The notes under the pieces were generated by a model. That model ran no database searches, had not been told where the DNA came from, and worked only from the letters and a program-made list of their open reading frames with translations. A stretch of 64,000 bases of DNA, from positions 1 to 64,000 of the forward strand of contig NZ_JASZYE010000005.1 in assembly GCF_030317145.1 (NCBI RefSeq). Reading direction: 5' to 3'. Every line of letters starts with the position of its first letter. Positions within the stretch are counted from its first letter, which is position 1. Positions 8,902-18,372 of this stretch are shown piece after piece. This DNA comes from Variovorax flavidus. GTDB taxonomy: Bacteria; Pseudomonadota; Gammaproteobacteria; Burkholderiales; Burkholderiaceae_C. A program made the translations under genes and the position numbers.

Positions 8902-10551
8902 ATGGCCGAACGCATCAGTCCCCTCGCCGGCAAGCCGGCACCGCCCGAATCCCTTATCGACGTGGATGCGCTCGTTGCGGCGTACTACGCGGATGCTCCC
9001 GACCCCGGCGTCGCGGCGCAGCGTGTCGCGTTCGGCACCTCCGGCCACCGGGGATCGGCCTTCGAGCGATCCTTCAACGAGTGGCACGTGCTGGCGGTCA
9101 CGCAGGCGATCTGCGACTACCGAAAGACCCAGGGCATCGACGGGCCGCTGTTCCTCGGCATCGACACCCACGCCCTGTCGCAACCCGCCTGCGCGAGCGC
9201 ACTCGAGGTGCTGGCCGCCAATGGCGTCGACGTGATGCTGGCGACGAATGACGAATACACGCCGACCCCTGCCCTGTCGCACGCGATCCTCGGCTACAAC
9301 CGCGGGCGGCAGAGCGGCCTGGCCGACGGCATCGTCGTCACGCCTTCGCACAACCCGCCGCGCGACGGCGGCTTCAAGTACAACCCGCCCAATGGCGGCC
9401 CAGCCGGCCAGGACGTCACCGGCGGGGTCGAGGCCGCGGCCAACCGCTACCTCGAACGGAAGCTCGACGGCGTCAAGCGCATGCCGCACGCAGCAGCCCT
9501 GAAAGCCGCGACGACGCACCGCCACGACTTCCTCGACGCCTACGTCGGCGACCTCGGCCACGTGATCGACATGGACGCGATCCGCGATGCCAGGGTCCGC
9601 ATGGGCGTCGACCCGCTGGGAGGCGCCGGCGTCCACTACTGGGCGGCGATTGCCGACCGCTACAAGCTGGACCTTACCGTCGTCAGCGAGACGGTCGACC
9701 CGCGCTTCGGCTTCATGACGCTGGACTGGGACGGCCAGATCCGCATGGACCCTTCCTCGGGCTATGCAATGCAGCGCCTGCTCGACATCAAGGACCGGTT
9801 CGACGTCGGCTTTGCCTGCGACACCGATCACGACCGGCATGGCATCGTCACCGGCGGGGCGGGGCTGCTCGCGCCCAACCACTACCTTTCGGTCGTCGTC
9901 GACTACCTGTTCCAGCATCGCCCGCAATGGGGTGCGCAGGTGGCAGTAGGCAAGACGGTCGTTTCGACACAGCTGATCGACCGGCTCACCGCACGGCTGG
10001 GTCGACGTCTCTACGAAGTGCCGGTCGGCTTCAAGTGGTTCGCGGATGGATTGCTCGACGCCTCCCTCGGCTTCGTCGGCGAGGAAAGCGCGGGCGCCAC
10101 CTTCCTGCGGCGTGACGGCTCGGCATGGACCACCGACAAGGACGGCATCACCGCCGCTCTCCTCTCGGCGGAAATCACCGCGCGCATGGGCCGCGACCCC
10201 GGCGCGCTCTATGCCGACCTCGCGAACGAGTTCGGCAATCCGGTCGCCAGCCGGATCGACGCACCGGCCACGCCCCGGCAGAAGAAGCAGCTCTCGGCGC
10301 TCTCGCCGCAGCAGCTCGGCGCCAGCGAACTCGCCGGCGAGAAGATCGAAAGCGTGCTGAGCCATGCGCCGGGCAACGGCGCCGCGATCGGCGGCATCAA
10401 GGTGATCGCCCAAGGCGGGTGGTTCGCCGCGCGCCCCTCGGGCACCGAGGACATCTACAAGATCTACGGCGAGAGCTTCCGCGGCGCCGACCACCTGCGC
10501 CGCATCCTTGACGAGGCCCAGACCATCGTCGACGCGGCCATCTCGCCTTGA
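8902..10551 (+). CDS. pgm: phosphoglucomutase (alpha-D-glucose phosphate-specific)
   Basis: The 549-residue enzyme interconverts glucose 1-phosphate and glucose 6-phosphate. It has the FGTSGHRG start of domain 1 (about residues 40-47), the phosphoserine loop VVTPSHNPPRDGG, the metal-binding loop CDTDHDRHG, the sugar-binding loop GEESAGA and the phosphate-binding RPSGTEDIYK near the C-terminus. Length and motifs match the E. coli-type Pgm. It starts 8 bp after the tkt stop and is the last gene of gnd-tkt-pgm. The combination ties glycogen or exopolysaccharide precursor supply to pentose phosphate flux. Confidence 0.95.
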   Translation: MAERISPLAGKPAPPESLIDVDALVAAYYADAPDPGVAAQRVAFGTSGHRGSAFERSFNEWHVLAVTQAICDYRKTQGIDGPLFLGIDTHALSQPACASALEVLAANGVDVMLATNDEYTPTPALSHAILGYNRGRQSGLADGIVVTPSHNPPRDGGFKYNPPNGGPAGQDVTGGVEAAANRYLERKLDGVKRMPHAAALKAATTHRHDFLDAYVGDLGHVIDMDAIRDARVRMGVDPLGGAGVHYWAAIADRYKLDLTVVSETVDPRFGFMTLDWDGQIRMDPSSGYAMQRLLDIKDRFDVGFACDTDHDRHGIVTGGAGLLAPNHYLSVVVDYLFQHRPQWGAQVAVGKTVVSTQLIDRLTARLGRRLYEVPVGFKWFADGLLDASLGFVGEESAGATFLRRDGSAWTTDKDGITAALLSAEITARMGRDPGALYADLANEFGNPVASRIDAPATPRQKKQLSALSPQQLGASELAGEKIESVLSHAPGNGAAIGGIKVIAQGGWFAARPSGTEDIYKIYGESFRGADHLRRILDEAQTIVDAAISP

Positions 10552-10672
10552 CCTCTCCTTTTCCTGCACGCTGATTCGCGGCTTGTCCTACGCGCGCTCG
10601 GGTCGCCCGCAGACAGGCGAAGGCGGGCGTCGGCCGCATGCTTACCCGGCCAATAAACTTGAGGAGTAAGCG

Positions 10673-11305
10673 ATGATCAAGATCGGAATCGTGGACGACC
10701 ACGCGATCGTGCGTTCGGGCCTGCGGGACTTTTTCTCGCAACACGTCGACCTCCGCGTCGTCGGCGAGGCTGCCAGTGGACGCGAAGCGATCGACCTGGT
10801 GCGATCCAACGAGATCGATGTTCTGGTCATGGACCTGTCCATGCCGGGCCAAAGCGGCATCGACGCGATCGCGATGGTCCGCGCCAAGGCGCCCGACACC
10901 GGCATCCTGATCCTCAGCGGCTACCCGGAAGAGCACTACGCGATGAACCTGATCCGCCAGGGTGCGAGCGGCTACCTCAACAAGGAATGCGACCCCAAGG
11001 AGATCGTGGAGGCCATCCGCACCATCTCGTTGGGCCGGCGCTACATCACACCCGCGGTGGCCGAACTGCTGGCCCGCCAGCTGGACCGCAAGAACGACGC
11101 GGCGCCGCACGAACAGCTGTCGGAGCGTGAATTTCAGGTGTTCCTGAAGCTGGCCACCGGTGAAACGGCCGGCAGCATCGCGGAACACCTATCGCTTTCG
11201 GTGAAGACGGTGAGCACCTACCGCAGCCGCTTGATGGAGAAGATGAACCTCGCCTCCAACAGCGACCTGACGTACTACGCCCTGAAGAACCAGCTGATCA
11301 GCTGA
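10673..11305 (+). CDS. NarL/FixJ-family response regulator
   Basis: The 210-residue protein has an N-terminal receiver domain (about 1-120) with the acidic pair D8-D9, phosphoacceptor D54 in VMDLSMPG, and the conserved K near residue 104 (YLNKEC). A C-terminal LuxR-type helix-turn-helix follows (about 145-205; LSEREFQVFLKLATGETAGSIAEHLSLS). It resembles BvgA/EvgA-like regulators. No sensor kinase gene is adjacent, so its partner is encoded elsewhere. The ATG at 10673 follows a strong GAGGAG ribosome site. Its targets are unknown. Confidence 0.92.
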   Translation: MIKIGIVDDHAIVRSGLRDFFSQHVDLRVVGEAASGREAIDLVRSNEIDVLVMDLSMPGQSGIDAIAMVRAKAPDTGILILSGYPEEHYAMNLIRQGASGYLNKECDPKEIVEAIRTISLGRRYITPAVAELLARQLDRKNDAAPHEQLSEREFQVFLKLATGETAGSIAEHLSLSVKTVSTYRSRLMEKMNLASNSDLTYYALKNQLIS

Positions 11306-11399
11306 GCGTGGGTTGCTGCAAACTTTGTTCCGGCGCTGCAACTGATCGGCGGAAAATCACTCTCAACTTCCATCCGCCAGGTGCGGAAGCGAGGGTGAC

Positions 11400-11774
11400 A
11401 TGAAAGCGCGATTCAACGTCCGGGCTTTGCTCTGGGTCTCTGCGATCTGCCTTCCCTGGGCCGCAAGCGCCCAGCCGGCCGACCTGTCTGGCGAGCAGCA
11501 AGAGGCGGACTATCGCGTGATCGCCGCCCGCTGCGGCACGCCGGGATTCGAGAAAGCCTTCTACAAGCAGTCCAAGGCTGCCGTGGCCGCCGGGCTGGTG
11601 GTCAAGCATCGCGATCCGGTCCAGGTCGAGAAATCGGTCACTGCCCTGCGGCGCAATCCGGTGGTGCTGATCGGCACCCAGGCGGACTGCCCCGATCAGG
11701 TGACGCGCCTCAAGGAACTGCAAAAGGAACGGGCCAAGGCGCTGGGATCGCAGCGCAAGTCGGGCAAGGGCTAG
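11400..11774 (+). CDS. small secreted protein of unknown function
   Basis: The 124-residue product has a clear signal peptide (MKARFNVRALLWVSAICLPWAASA, cleavage near residue 24). The mature part has two cysteines (RCGTPGF and ADCPDQV) that could form a disulfide, and a highly basic C-terminus (KELQKERAKALGSQRKSGKG). It begins 94 bp after the response regulator. I recognise no family. A periplasmic location is the only supported statement. Confidence 0.65.
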   Translation: MKARFNVRALLWVSAICLPWAASAQPADLSGEQQEADYRVIAARCGTPGFEKAFYKQSKAAVAAGLVVKHRDPVQVEKSVTALRRNPVVLIGTQADCPDQVTRLKELQKERAKALGSQRKSGKG

Positions 11775-11903
11775 CCGTGGACACGTCCCCGGTGCAATGT
11801 CAAAAGCTGTACGCCGTCGTTTAACAACACCTGTCGATTGGCAGATTCACACGAGGGCGGCGTCCGTACAGACTGGAGCCATCGAATCGAAGGGAAGCGG
11901 ATC

Positions 11904-12065
11904 ATGGATTCAGACCTTTACACCCTTGGCGCGCTGGCGATGGTGCTTGTCGGCGGATGGCTGCTCGATCATCTCGGCTGGTGGGGCGGATCGCACCTTT
12001 CAGAGGAAATGGAGCGCCAGCTCCAGAAATCCGCCGACACGATCCGCGGCGCGCCGCTGAACTGA
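11904..12065 (+). CDS. 53-residue membrane protein, unknown function
   Basis: The small protein MDSDLYTLGALAMVLVGGWLL... has one transmembrane helix (about residues 7-28) and an amphipathic acidic/basic C-terminal tail. The ATG at 11904 is preceded by AGGGAAG at a good distance, which is why this internal start was chosen over a start further upstream. Its stop overlaps the start of the next membrane protein (TGATG), so the two are probably co-translated. No known family recognised. Confidence 0.6.
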   Translation: MDSDLYTLGALAMVLVGGWLLDHLGWWGGSHLSEEMERQLQKSADTIRGAPLN

Positions 12066-12478
12066 TGGAGCCTGTGCGGCCGGTGGCCGCCATGGCAGCC
12101 GTGCGCCGGAAGTCGGCGCTGCTGGCGGCCGTTTCCCTGGTGCTCGCCGCGCTCGGCCTGGAGGCCTACGCCGCGGGCTACCCCATGGGCATGTCCCTGC
12201 TTGCCGCAGCCACGCTGCAGGCGCTGATCTGCTCCGCCATGTTCCGCAGCCGCCTGCTGGTCGCCGTGGTCGTTGCCAACCTGGTCCTCTTCGTGGCCCA
12301 CGCCGTGGTCATCAGCCGCTTCCTCGCCCAGCCCTATCCGCCTGCGGTCTTCCAGCTGGGGGATTTCTGTTGCGCCGTGCTCGCAGCGGCGTCGCTGGTC
12401 TTCACGCCGATCGAGACGATGGCGCTCGTGGTGCGGGAGGCCTATCTCAAGCGCCCGCGGCGCCGTCCTCCACGCTGA
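12065..12478 (+). CDS. small integral membrane protein, unknown function
   Basis: The 137-residue protein has about four hydrophobic helices (roughly residues 14-33, 38-55, 60-85 and 95-118) and a very basic C-terminal tail (LKRPRRRPPR), suggesting the C-terminus is cytoplasmic. Its ATG overlaps the stop of the 53-residue protein. The last 32 bp overlap the 3' end of the convergent TetR-family gene. No family or function recognised. Confidence 0.6.
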   Translation: MEPVRPVAAMAAVRRKSALLAAVSLVLAALGLEAYAAGYPMGMSLLAAATLQALICSAMFRSRLLVAVVVANLVLFVAHAVVISRFLAQPYPPAVFQLGDFCCAVLAAASLVFTPIETMALVVREAYLKRPRRRPPR

Positions 12479-13718
12479 ACTTCCCGCTTTCGGCGCTCAA
12501 CAGCCCGCAGAAGATCGGCCGTACGTACAGCGCGACCACCGACTCTTCCGTGACCGCCGGCACCCAGCGGTGCACTTCCGCGGCACCGTTGACGAGCCCC
12601 ATGGCCATCTGCGCGGCGACCGACGTGTCCAGCGCACGCACCGAGCCATCCATCAAGCCGTCGACCAGCACGTTCGCCATGCGTTCGGTCAGTTGCTGCA
12701 GCGTCTTGTGAACGCGCGCGCGATCCGCCTGATCGGGCAGCGCGCTGGTGGACGACAGCCGCAGCAGCGGGCCTTCTTCGGAAAGCTGGAACCGCACCAG
12801 CGCCCGCGTCGCCGAGACCGCCCGGCTCCAACCGCTGCCACTGCCCGACTGGGCAGCCTCCAGCGCATGCCGGACGACCTTGAAGGTGCGGTCGAAGCAG
12901 GCCGCGATCAGGTCGGGCTTGTTGTCGTTGTGGTGATAGAAGGAGCCCTTCGTCACATGGAGCCGAGCCGAGATCTTGTCGACCGATGCGCCGCGGTAGC
13001 CCTGCTCGTTCACCAGTGCGGTGGCGGCGCGCAGGAAGGCGTCCATCGGGCCGGCGCCCGCAGGCGCGAGCCACGGTGCATCTCCCGCCTCCATCGGCCA
13101 TTCGGCCGTGGCGGATCCCATGCCATGGAGCGCGATGTCGGCCACGCGGTCGGCCATCCGGACGTATTCCGACTCCTCGTAGCGCCCGAACCAGACCGGC
13201 AGCCAGTGCGCGAGCGACAGGAGCATGTGGGTGCGGGCATTGCGCGTGTCTTTCGACCACGCCGCGCTCTCCTCGCCCCTGAAGAGCGAGCGCACGCGGC
13301 GAAACATGTCCGTGTAGGCGCGATGGACCTCTTCGAGTTGCGGACTCGGCAGCGCCCGAACGTCGCTGAAGACCACCACCGGCGGATGCCGCCCGAGGCG
13401 CACGGCGGCCTGCAGCGCTGCATGCCTGCGCAGATACGACCGCACCCGATCGGCCACCTTCGGCTCCCGCGCCGAGGCCTTCGCCATGTCGTCGAACAAG
13501 GCAATCGCACGCAGGAAACAGGCCGTCGCAAGGTCTTCCTTCTTTCGGTAGTAGTAGGTGACGCTGTTGGTCACCAGGCCCACGCTGGCCGCGATGTCGG
13601 CAAGGGTGGCGCCCTTCACGCCCTGCTCGTTGAATCTCAGTGCCGCGGCGCCCAGAATGGCATCGCGCTTTTCGTTGAAGCGCGCAGTCTGCGTGTCTCT
13701 CGAGGTCTCGACGGGCAT
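12447..13718 (-). CDS. tandem TetR-family transcriptional regulator (two TetR units in one chain)
   Basis: The 423-residue protein is about twice the usual TetR length. The first DNA-binding domain is near residues 18-65 (LADIAASVGLVTNSVTYYYRKKEDL) with its own ligand domain up to about 215. A second TetR DNA-binding domain follows at about 226-275 (VDKISARLHVTKGSFYHHNDNKPDL) with a second ligand-like domain. The ATG at 13718 was chosen because translation upstream of it is not TetR-like. It is divergent from the SDR/acyl-CoA dehydrogenase genes, with 174 bp between starts, and probably controls them. Tandem TetR chains are uncommon; one polypeptide could supply a whole pseudo-dimer. Confidence 0.88.
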   Translation of the reverse strand: MPVETSRDTQTARFNEKRDAILGAAALRFNEQGVKGATLADIAASVGLVTNSVTYYYRKKEDLATACFLRAIALFDDMAKASAREPKVADRVRSYLRRHAALQAAVRLGRHPPVVVFSDVRALPSPQLEEVHRAYTDMFRRVRSLFRGEESAAWSKDTRNARTHMLLSLAHWLPVWFGRYEESEYVRMADRVADIALHGMGSATAEWPMEAGDAPWLAPAGAGPMDAFLRAATALVNEQGYRGASVDKISARLHVTKGSFYHHNDNKPDLIAACFDRTFKVVRHALEAAQSGSGSGWSRAVSATRALVRFQLSEEGPLLRLSSTSALPDQADRARVHKTLQQLTERMANVLVDGLMDGSVRALDTSVAAQMAMGLVNGAAEVHRWVPAVTEESVVALYVRPIFCGLLSAESGKFSVEDGAAGA

Positions 13719-13781
13719 GGGTGGCAATCGATGGTGGGGCGCGCGATTATGCAGACGGCTGCGCCGCCGATCCGCAAGGTG

Positions 13782-13792
13782 TGGAAATTCCA
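13782..13792. promoter_or_regulatory. small palindrome between the tandem-TetR gene and the SDR gene
   Basis: TGGAA-A-TTCCA is a perfect 5-bp inverted repeat in the 174-bp divergent intergenic region. It is a candidate operator for the tandem TetR protein, but it is shorter than most TetR sites and could be chance. Confidence 0.3.
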
Positions 13793-13892
13793 GTACGCCG
13801 GAAACACGCGGCCGAGTCACTTAGAGGACCGTCCTTTTCGCCTCGTTCTTCGAAGATCCGGTCTTTGCATTTGAGGCAGTCAGGAGACATCC

Positions 13893-14657
13893 ATGTCCTT
13901 GTTTTCGCTGGCCGGCAAGGTGGCCATCATCACGGGTTCCTCGCGCGGCATCGGCCGCGCCATCGCCGAGCGCATGGCCGAGCACGGCGCCAAGGTCGTC
14001 ATCTCGTCGCGCAAACCCGAGCCCTGCGCCGAGGTGCGCGACGCCATCAACCGGGCCCACGGCGAAGGCGCCGCCATCTCGATACCCGCCAACATCTCTT
14101 CCAAGCAGGATCTCCAGCATCTGGTGGAAGAGACGACGCGACAGCTCGGCCGGGTCGACATCGTGGTCTGCAATGCGGCATCCAACCCCTACTACGGTCC
14201 GCTCGGCGGCATCGAGGACGACCAGTTCCGCAAGATCCTCGAGAACAACGTGATCGCCAACCACTGGCTCATCAACTTCGCGGTGCCGCAGATGATCGAG
14301 CGCAAGGAGGGTTCGATCATCATCGTCTCGTCGATCGGCGGGCTGCGCGGGTCGCCGGTCATCGGCGCCTACAACGTGTCGAAGGCCGCGGACTTCCAGC
14401 TCGCGCGCAACCTGGCCGTCGAGTACGGGCCGCACAACGTGCGCGTGAACTGCATCGCGCCCGGCCTCATCAAGACCGACTTCGCCCGCGCGCTGTGGGA
14501 GGACGCCGAGAACCTGAAGCACCGCACGTCCAACACACCGCTGCGGCGCATCGGCGAGCCCGACGAGATCGCCGGCGCCGCGGTCTTTCTCGCATCGCAG
14601 GCCGGTGCCTTCATGACCGGTCAAAGCCTCGTCATCGACGGCGGCGTGACCTGCTGA
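13893..14657 (+). CDS. short-chain dehydrogenase/reductase (SDR)
   Basis: The 254-residue classical SDR has the NAD(P)-binding TGSSRGIG motif (about residues 14-21), NAG-equivalent CNAAS, catalytic Ser in VSSIGG, and the YNVSK Tyr/Lys pair (about 157-161). A C-terminal 'IDGGVTC' strand is typical of FabG-like SDRs. The ATG follows AGGAGACATCC. It precedes an acyl-CoA dehydrogenase gene by 21 bp. Together with the divergent TetR this suggests a small fatty-acyl or carboxylic acid catabolic unit; the substrate is unknown. Confidence 0.92.
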   Translation: MSLFSLAGKVAIITGSSRGIGRAIAERMAEHGAKVVISSRKPEPCAEVRDAINRAHGEGAAISIPANISSKQDLQHLVEETTRQLGRVDIVVCNAASNPYYGPLGGIEDDQFRKILENNVIANHWLINFAVPQMIERKEGSIIIVSSIGGLRGSPVIGAYNVSKAADFQLARNLAVEYGPHNVRVNCIAPGLIKTDFARALWEDAENLKHRTSNTPLRRIGEPDEIAGAAVFLASQAGAFMTGQSLVIDGGVTC

Positions 14658-14678
14658 TTTCATTCAAGAAAGCCCCAC

Positions 14679-15913
14679 ATGGACTTCACTCTTTCCGATA
14701 AGCAGGTGCACTGGCGCGACCGCGTTGTTGCCTTCATGAACCAGCACGTCTATCCCGCCGTGCCGGTGTACATGCAGCAGATGAAGGACTTCGGCGAGAA
14801 CCGCTGGCAGGTCGTTCCCATCGTCGAGGAACTCAAGGCCAAGGCCAAGGCCGAGGGGTTGTGGAACCTCTTCCTGCCGCGCGATTCGGTGCCGGAAGGC
14901 AGCCCCTACCGCGGCGCGGGCCTGACCAATCTCGAATACGCGGTGTGCGCCGAAGAGATGGGCAAGGTCGGCTTCGCGTCCGAGGTCTTCAACTGCTCGG
15001 CGCCCGACACCGGCAACATGGAAGTGCTGATCCGCTATGGCAGCGACGCGCACAAGGATCGCTGGCTGCAACCGCTGCTGGCCGGCGAGATCCGCTCGGC
15101 CTTCCTGATGACCGAGCCCGACGTGGCGTCGTCCGACGCAACCAACATCCAGACCGAGATCCGCCGCGACGGTGACCACTACGTCATCAACGGCCGCAAG
15201 TGGTGGTCGTCAGGCGTGGGTGATCCGCGCTGCCAGATCGCGATCGTGATGGGCAAGACGGACCCCGAGGCACCGCGTCATTCGCAACAGTCGCAGGTCC
15301 TCGTGCCGCTGGACACGCCCGGCATCGAGATCGTCCGCATGCTGCCGGTGTTCGGCTTCGACGATGCGCCGCATGGCCACGCCGAGGTGGTGTTCCGCGA
15401 CGTGCGCGTGCCGGCGTCCAACCTGCTGCTGGGCGAAGGCCGCGGCTTCGAGATCGCGCAGGGGCGCCTCGGCCCCGGACGCATCCACCACTGCATGCGC
15501 ACCATCGGCAGCGCCGAGGTCGCCCTGGAGAAGATGGTCAAGCGCCTGCAGTCGCGCGTGGCCTTCGGCAAGCGCATCTCCGAACAATCCGTCTGGGAGC
15601 AGCGCGTCGCGGAGGCCCGCATCGACATCGAGATGACGCGCCTGCTGTGCCTGAAGGCGGCCGACATGTGGACCGGGTGGGCAACAAGGTCGCGCAACTC
15701 GAGATCGCGATGATCAAGGTCGCCGCGCCGCGCATGGCGCTGAAGATCATCGACGACGCCATCCAGGCGCACGGCGCGGGCGGCGTCACGACGGACTTCG
15801 GGCTGGCCAAGCAGTACGCCAGCATGCGCACGATGCGGCTGGCCGATGGCCCGGACGAAGTGCACAACCGCGCGATCGCGCGCATGGAGTACGGCAAGCA
15901 CCGCGTGGCCTGA
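14679..15913 (+). pseudogene. acyl-CoA dehydrogenase, interrupted by a single-base frameshift
   Basis: The intact reading frame would encode a 411-residue FAD-dependent acyl-CoA dehydrogenase, with the flavin-binding block FLMTEPDVASSDATN, GRKWWSSG, and a C-terminal helical domain ending in GPDEVHNRAIARMEYG. Frame 1 runs from 14679 to a stop at 15713. After GAC-ATG at 15663-15668 the homologous sequence (DRVGNKVAQLEIAMIKVAAP) continues in another frame to 15913. Adding one A after 15668 gives GAC ATG ATG GAC CGG GTG and restores one continuous frame. As written the protein loses its last ~80 residues, including part of the active-site and tetramer region. A sequencing error is the main alternative. 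Confidence 0.88.
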
Positions 15914-15936
15914 CGGGCGGACGGCGGGGCGAGCTT

Positions 15937-17298
<1,362 letters not shown>

Positions 17299-17310
17299 GG
17301 ACTTCTCCGG

Positions 17311-17346
17311 ACAAAAAGACAAAACCCAGCTGCCAGAGCTGGGTTT
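17311..17346 (-). terminator. attenuator terminator in the hom leader
   Basis: On the minus strand a perfect 10-bp stem, AAACCCAGCT / AGCTGGGTTT with a 5-nt loop (17322-17346), is followed directly by the U-rich tract TGTCTTTTTGT. It is a textbook intrinsic terminator placed upstream of, not after, a gene: it ends 13 bp before the hom start and follows the Thr/Ile leader peptide. It therefore should stop transcription before hom when Thr and Ile are plentiful. Confidence 0.88.
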
Positions 17347-17373
17347 CATTCATTCGGGGAGAAGAGCGATCAC

Positions 17374-17399
17374 CAGGTGGCTGCCGGAACGGCCACCTG
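17374..17399 (-). promoter_or_regulatory. second hairpin of the hom attenuator
   Basis: CAGGTGGC and GCCACCTG form a perfect 8-bp stem with a 10-nt loop, starting 8 bp after the leader-peptide stop codon and ahead of the terminator hairpin. In attenuators this position is normally taken by a pause or anti-terminator structure. I could not see a full alternative pairing with the terminator's 5' arm, so its exact role is unclear. Confidence 0.6.
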
Positions 17400-17406
17400 C
17401 GCGTGC

Positions 17407-17439
17407 TCAGGTAGCCGCGGTGGTAATCGTGGTAATCAT
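17407..17439 (-). CDS. thrL: threonine/isoleucine leader peptide
   Basis: The ten-residue peptide MITTITTAAT contains five threonine and two isoleucine codons, closely resembling the composition of E. coli ThrL. The ATG at 17439 has AAAGGG seven bases upstream. An in-frame ATG at 17475 would give a 22-residue version but lacks a clear ribosome site. A ribosome stalling at the Thr or Ile codons would alter folding of the downstream hairpins and let RNA polymerase read into hom. It lies between the crotonase stop (17562) and hom. Confidence 0.85.
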   Translation of the reverse strand: MITTITTAAT

Positions 17440-17538
17440 TCGCGCACCCTTTGCCCGCACGAGGGCGAGCAGCATCGCGCGGCCCGGGCGGGCTGCATCG
17501 AACGCGGTGTGGAGTGGGTGGCGCGACATGGAGGCAGC

Positions 17539-17544
17539 AGTGTA
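17539..17544 (-). promoter_or_regulatory. possible -10 element for the thrL-hom transcript
   Basis: TACACT on the minus strand lies just after the crotonase stop and about 100 bp before the leader peptide. No good -35 hexamer is seen at the usual distance. An independent promoter is expected here, since an attenuator needs transcription starting upstream of thrL. Confidence 0.3.
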
Positions 17545-17561
17545 CAGGACCGGCTTTTGCC

Positions 17562-18329
17562 CTACTGGCCGTGCCGTCCGGCGCCGGCCACGAAGCGCGC
17601 TGCCCCCGCCTCGCCTTCCGCAAGTACCACCGGAACGCCCTGCGCGCCTTCGCGGCGCAAGGCCATGTCGAGCGGAAGATCCCATTGCTCGTAGGCCGAG
17701 CGACGGTCGGCCAGCATGCACTGCTGCGGAAACGCCGCGATCTGCCGGGCCAGCTCCTGTGCGGCGGCCAATGCACCGCCCGGCGGCGTGAGCCGGTTGA
17801 CGAGCCCCATCGCCAGAGCCTCGGGCGCCGGCACGGCACGTCCCGTGAGAATGAGATCGAGCGCGCGCGCCATGCCGACGATGCGCGGCAAGCGCACGGT
17901 GCCGCCGTCGATCAGCGGCACGCCCCAGCGGCGGCAGAAGACGCCGAAGGTGGCGTCTTCGTCCGCAACGCGAAGGTCCGCCAGCAGCGCGAGTTCGAGT
18001 CCGCCAGCCACCGCATAGCCGTTGACCGCAGCGATCAGCGGCTTCGACAGCGCCATGCGTGTAGGCCCCATCGGCCCGCTGCCACCGCCTTCGGCGTCGA
18101 GTTCATTCCGCTCGGCCGGATTGCCGACGGCACCCAGGTCGGCACCACCGCAGAAGTGGCCGCCCGCGCCCGTCAGCACGGCGACGCGCAACCCGTCATC
18201 GGCCTCGAAGCGCTCGAACGCAACGCGCAGTTCGGTCGCGACCACGCCATTGACGGCGTTGCGCTTCTCCGGCCGGTTCAGGGTGATGGTGCAGACCGCC
18301 TGGTCGGCTTCGAATGAAACATAGGACAT
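17562..18329 (-). CDS. enoyl-CoA hydratase/isomerase family protein (crotonase)
   Basis: The 255-residue protein has the crotonase fold signatures. An early NRPEKRNAVNG block is followed by the oxyanion-hole segment GGHFCGGADLGAVG (about residues 55-68) and the second oxyanion strand NGYAVAGGLELALLADLRVA (about 105-124). The usual catalytic Glu pair of true hydratases is not clear: the segment FGVFCRRWGVPLIDGGTVRLPR has the acidic residue shifted. It may therefore be an isomerase or dehalogenase-like member. It starts 43 bp after the liv substrate-binding gene and closes the transporter operon, suggesting CoA-linked degradation of the imported compound. Confidence 0.88.
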   Translation of the reverse strand: MSYVSFEADQAVCTITLNRPEKRNAVNGVVATELRVAFERFEADDGLRVAVLTGAGGHFCGGADLGAVGNPAERNELDAEGGGSGPMGPTRMALSKPLIAAVNGYAVAGGLELALLADLRVADEDATFGVFCRRWGVPLIDGGTVRLPRIVGMARALDLILTGRAVPAPEALAMGLVNRLTPPGGALAAAQELARQIAAFPQQCMLADRRSAYEQWDLPLDMALRREGAQGVPVVLAEGEAGAARFVAGAGRHGQ

Positions 18330-18372
18330 GGCATGCCTCTCTTCCTTCGAGCGGACCTGGCGCGGTCCACCG

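Noticed and set aside
10552..10672. Inverted repeat CGCCCG/CGGGCG between pgm and the response regulator
   Set aside because: Short GC-only arms with a long loop and no T tail; expected by chance at this base composition.
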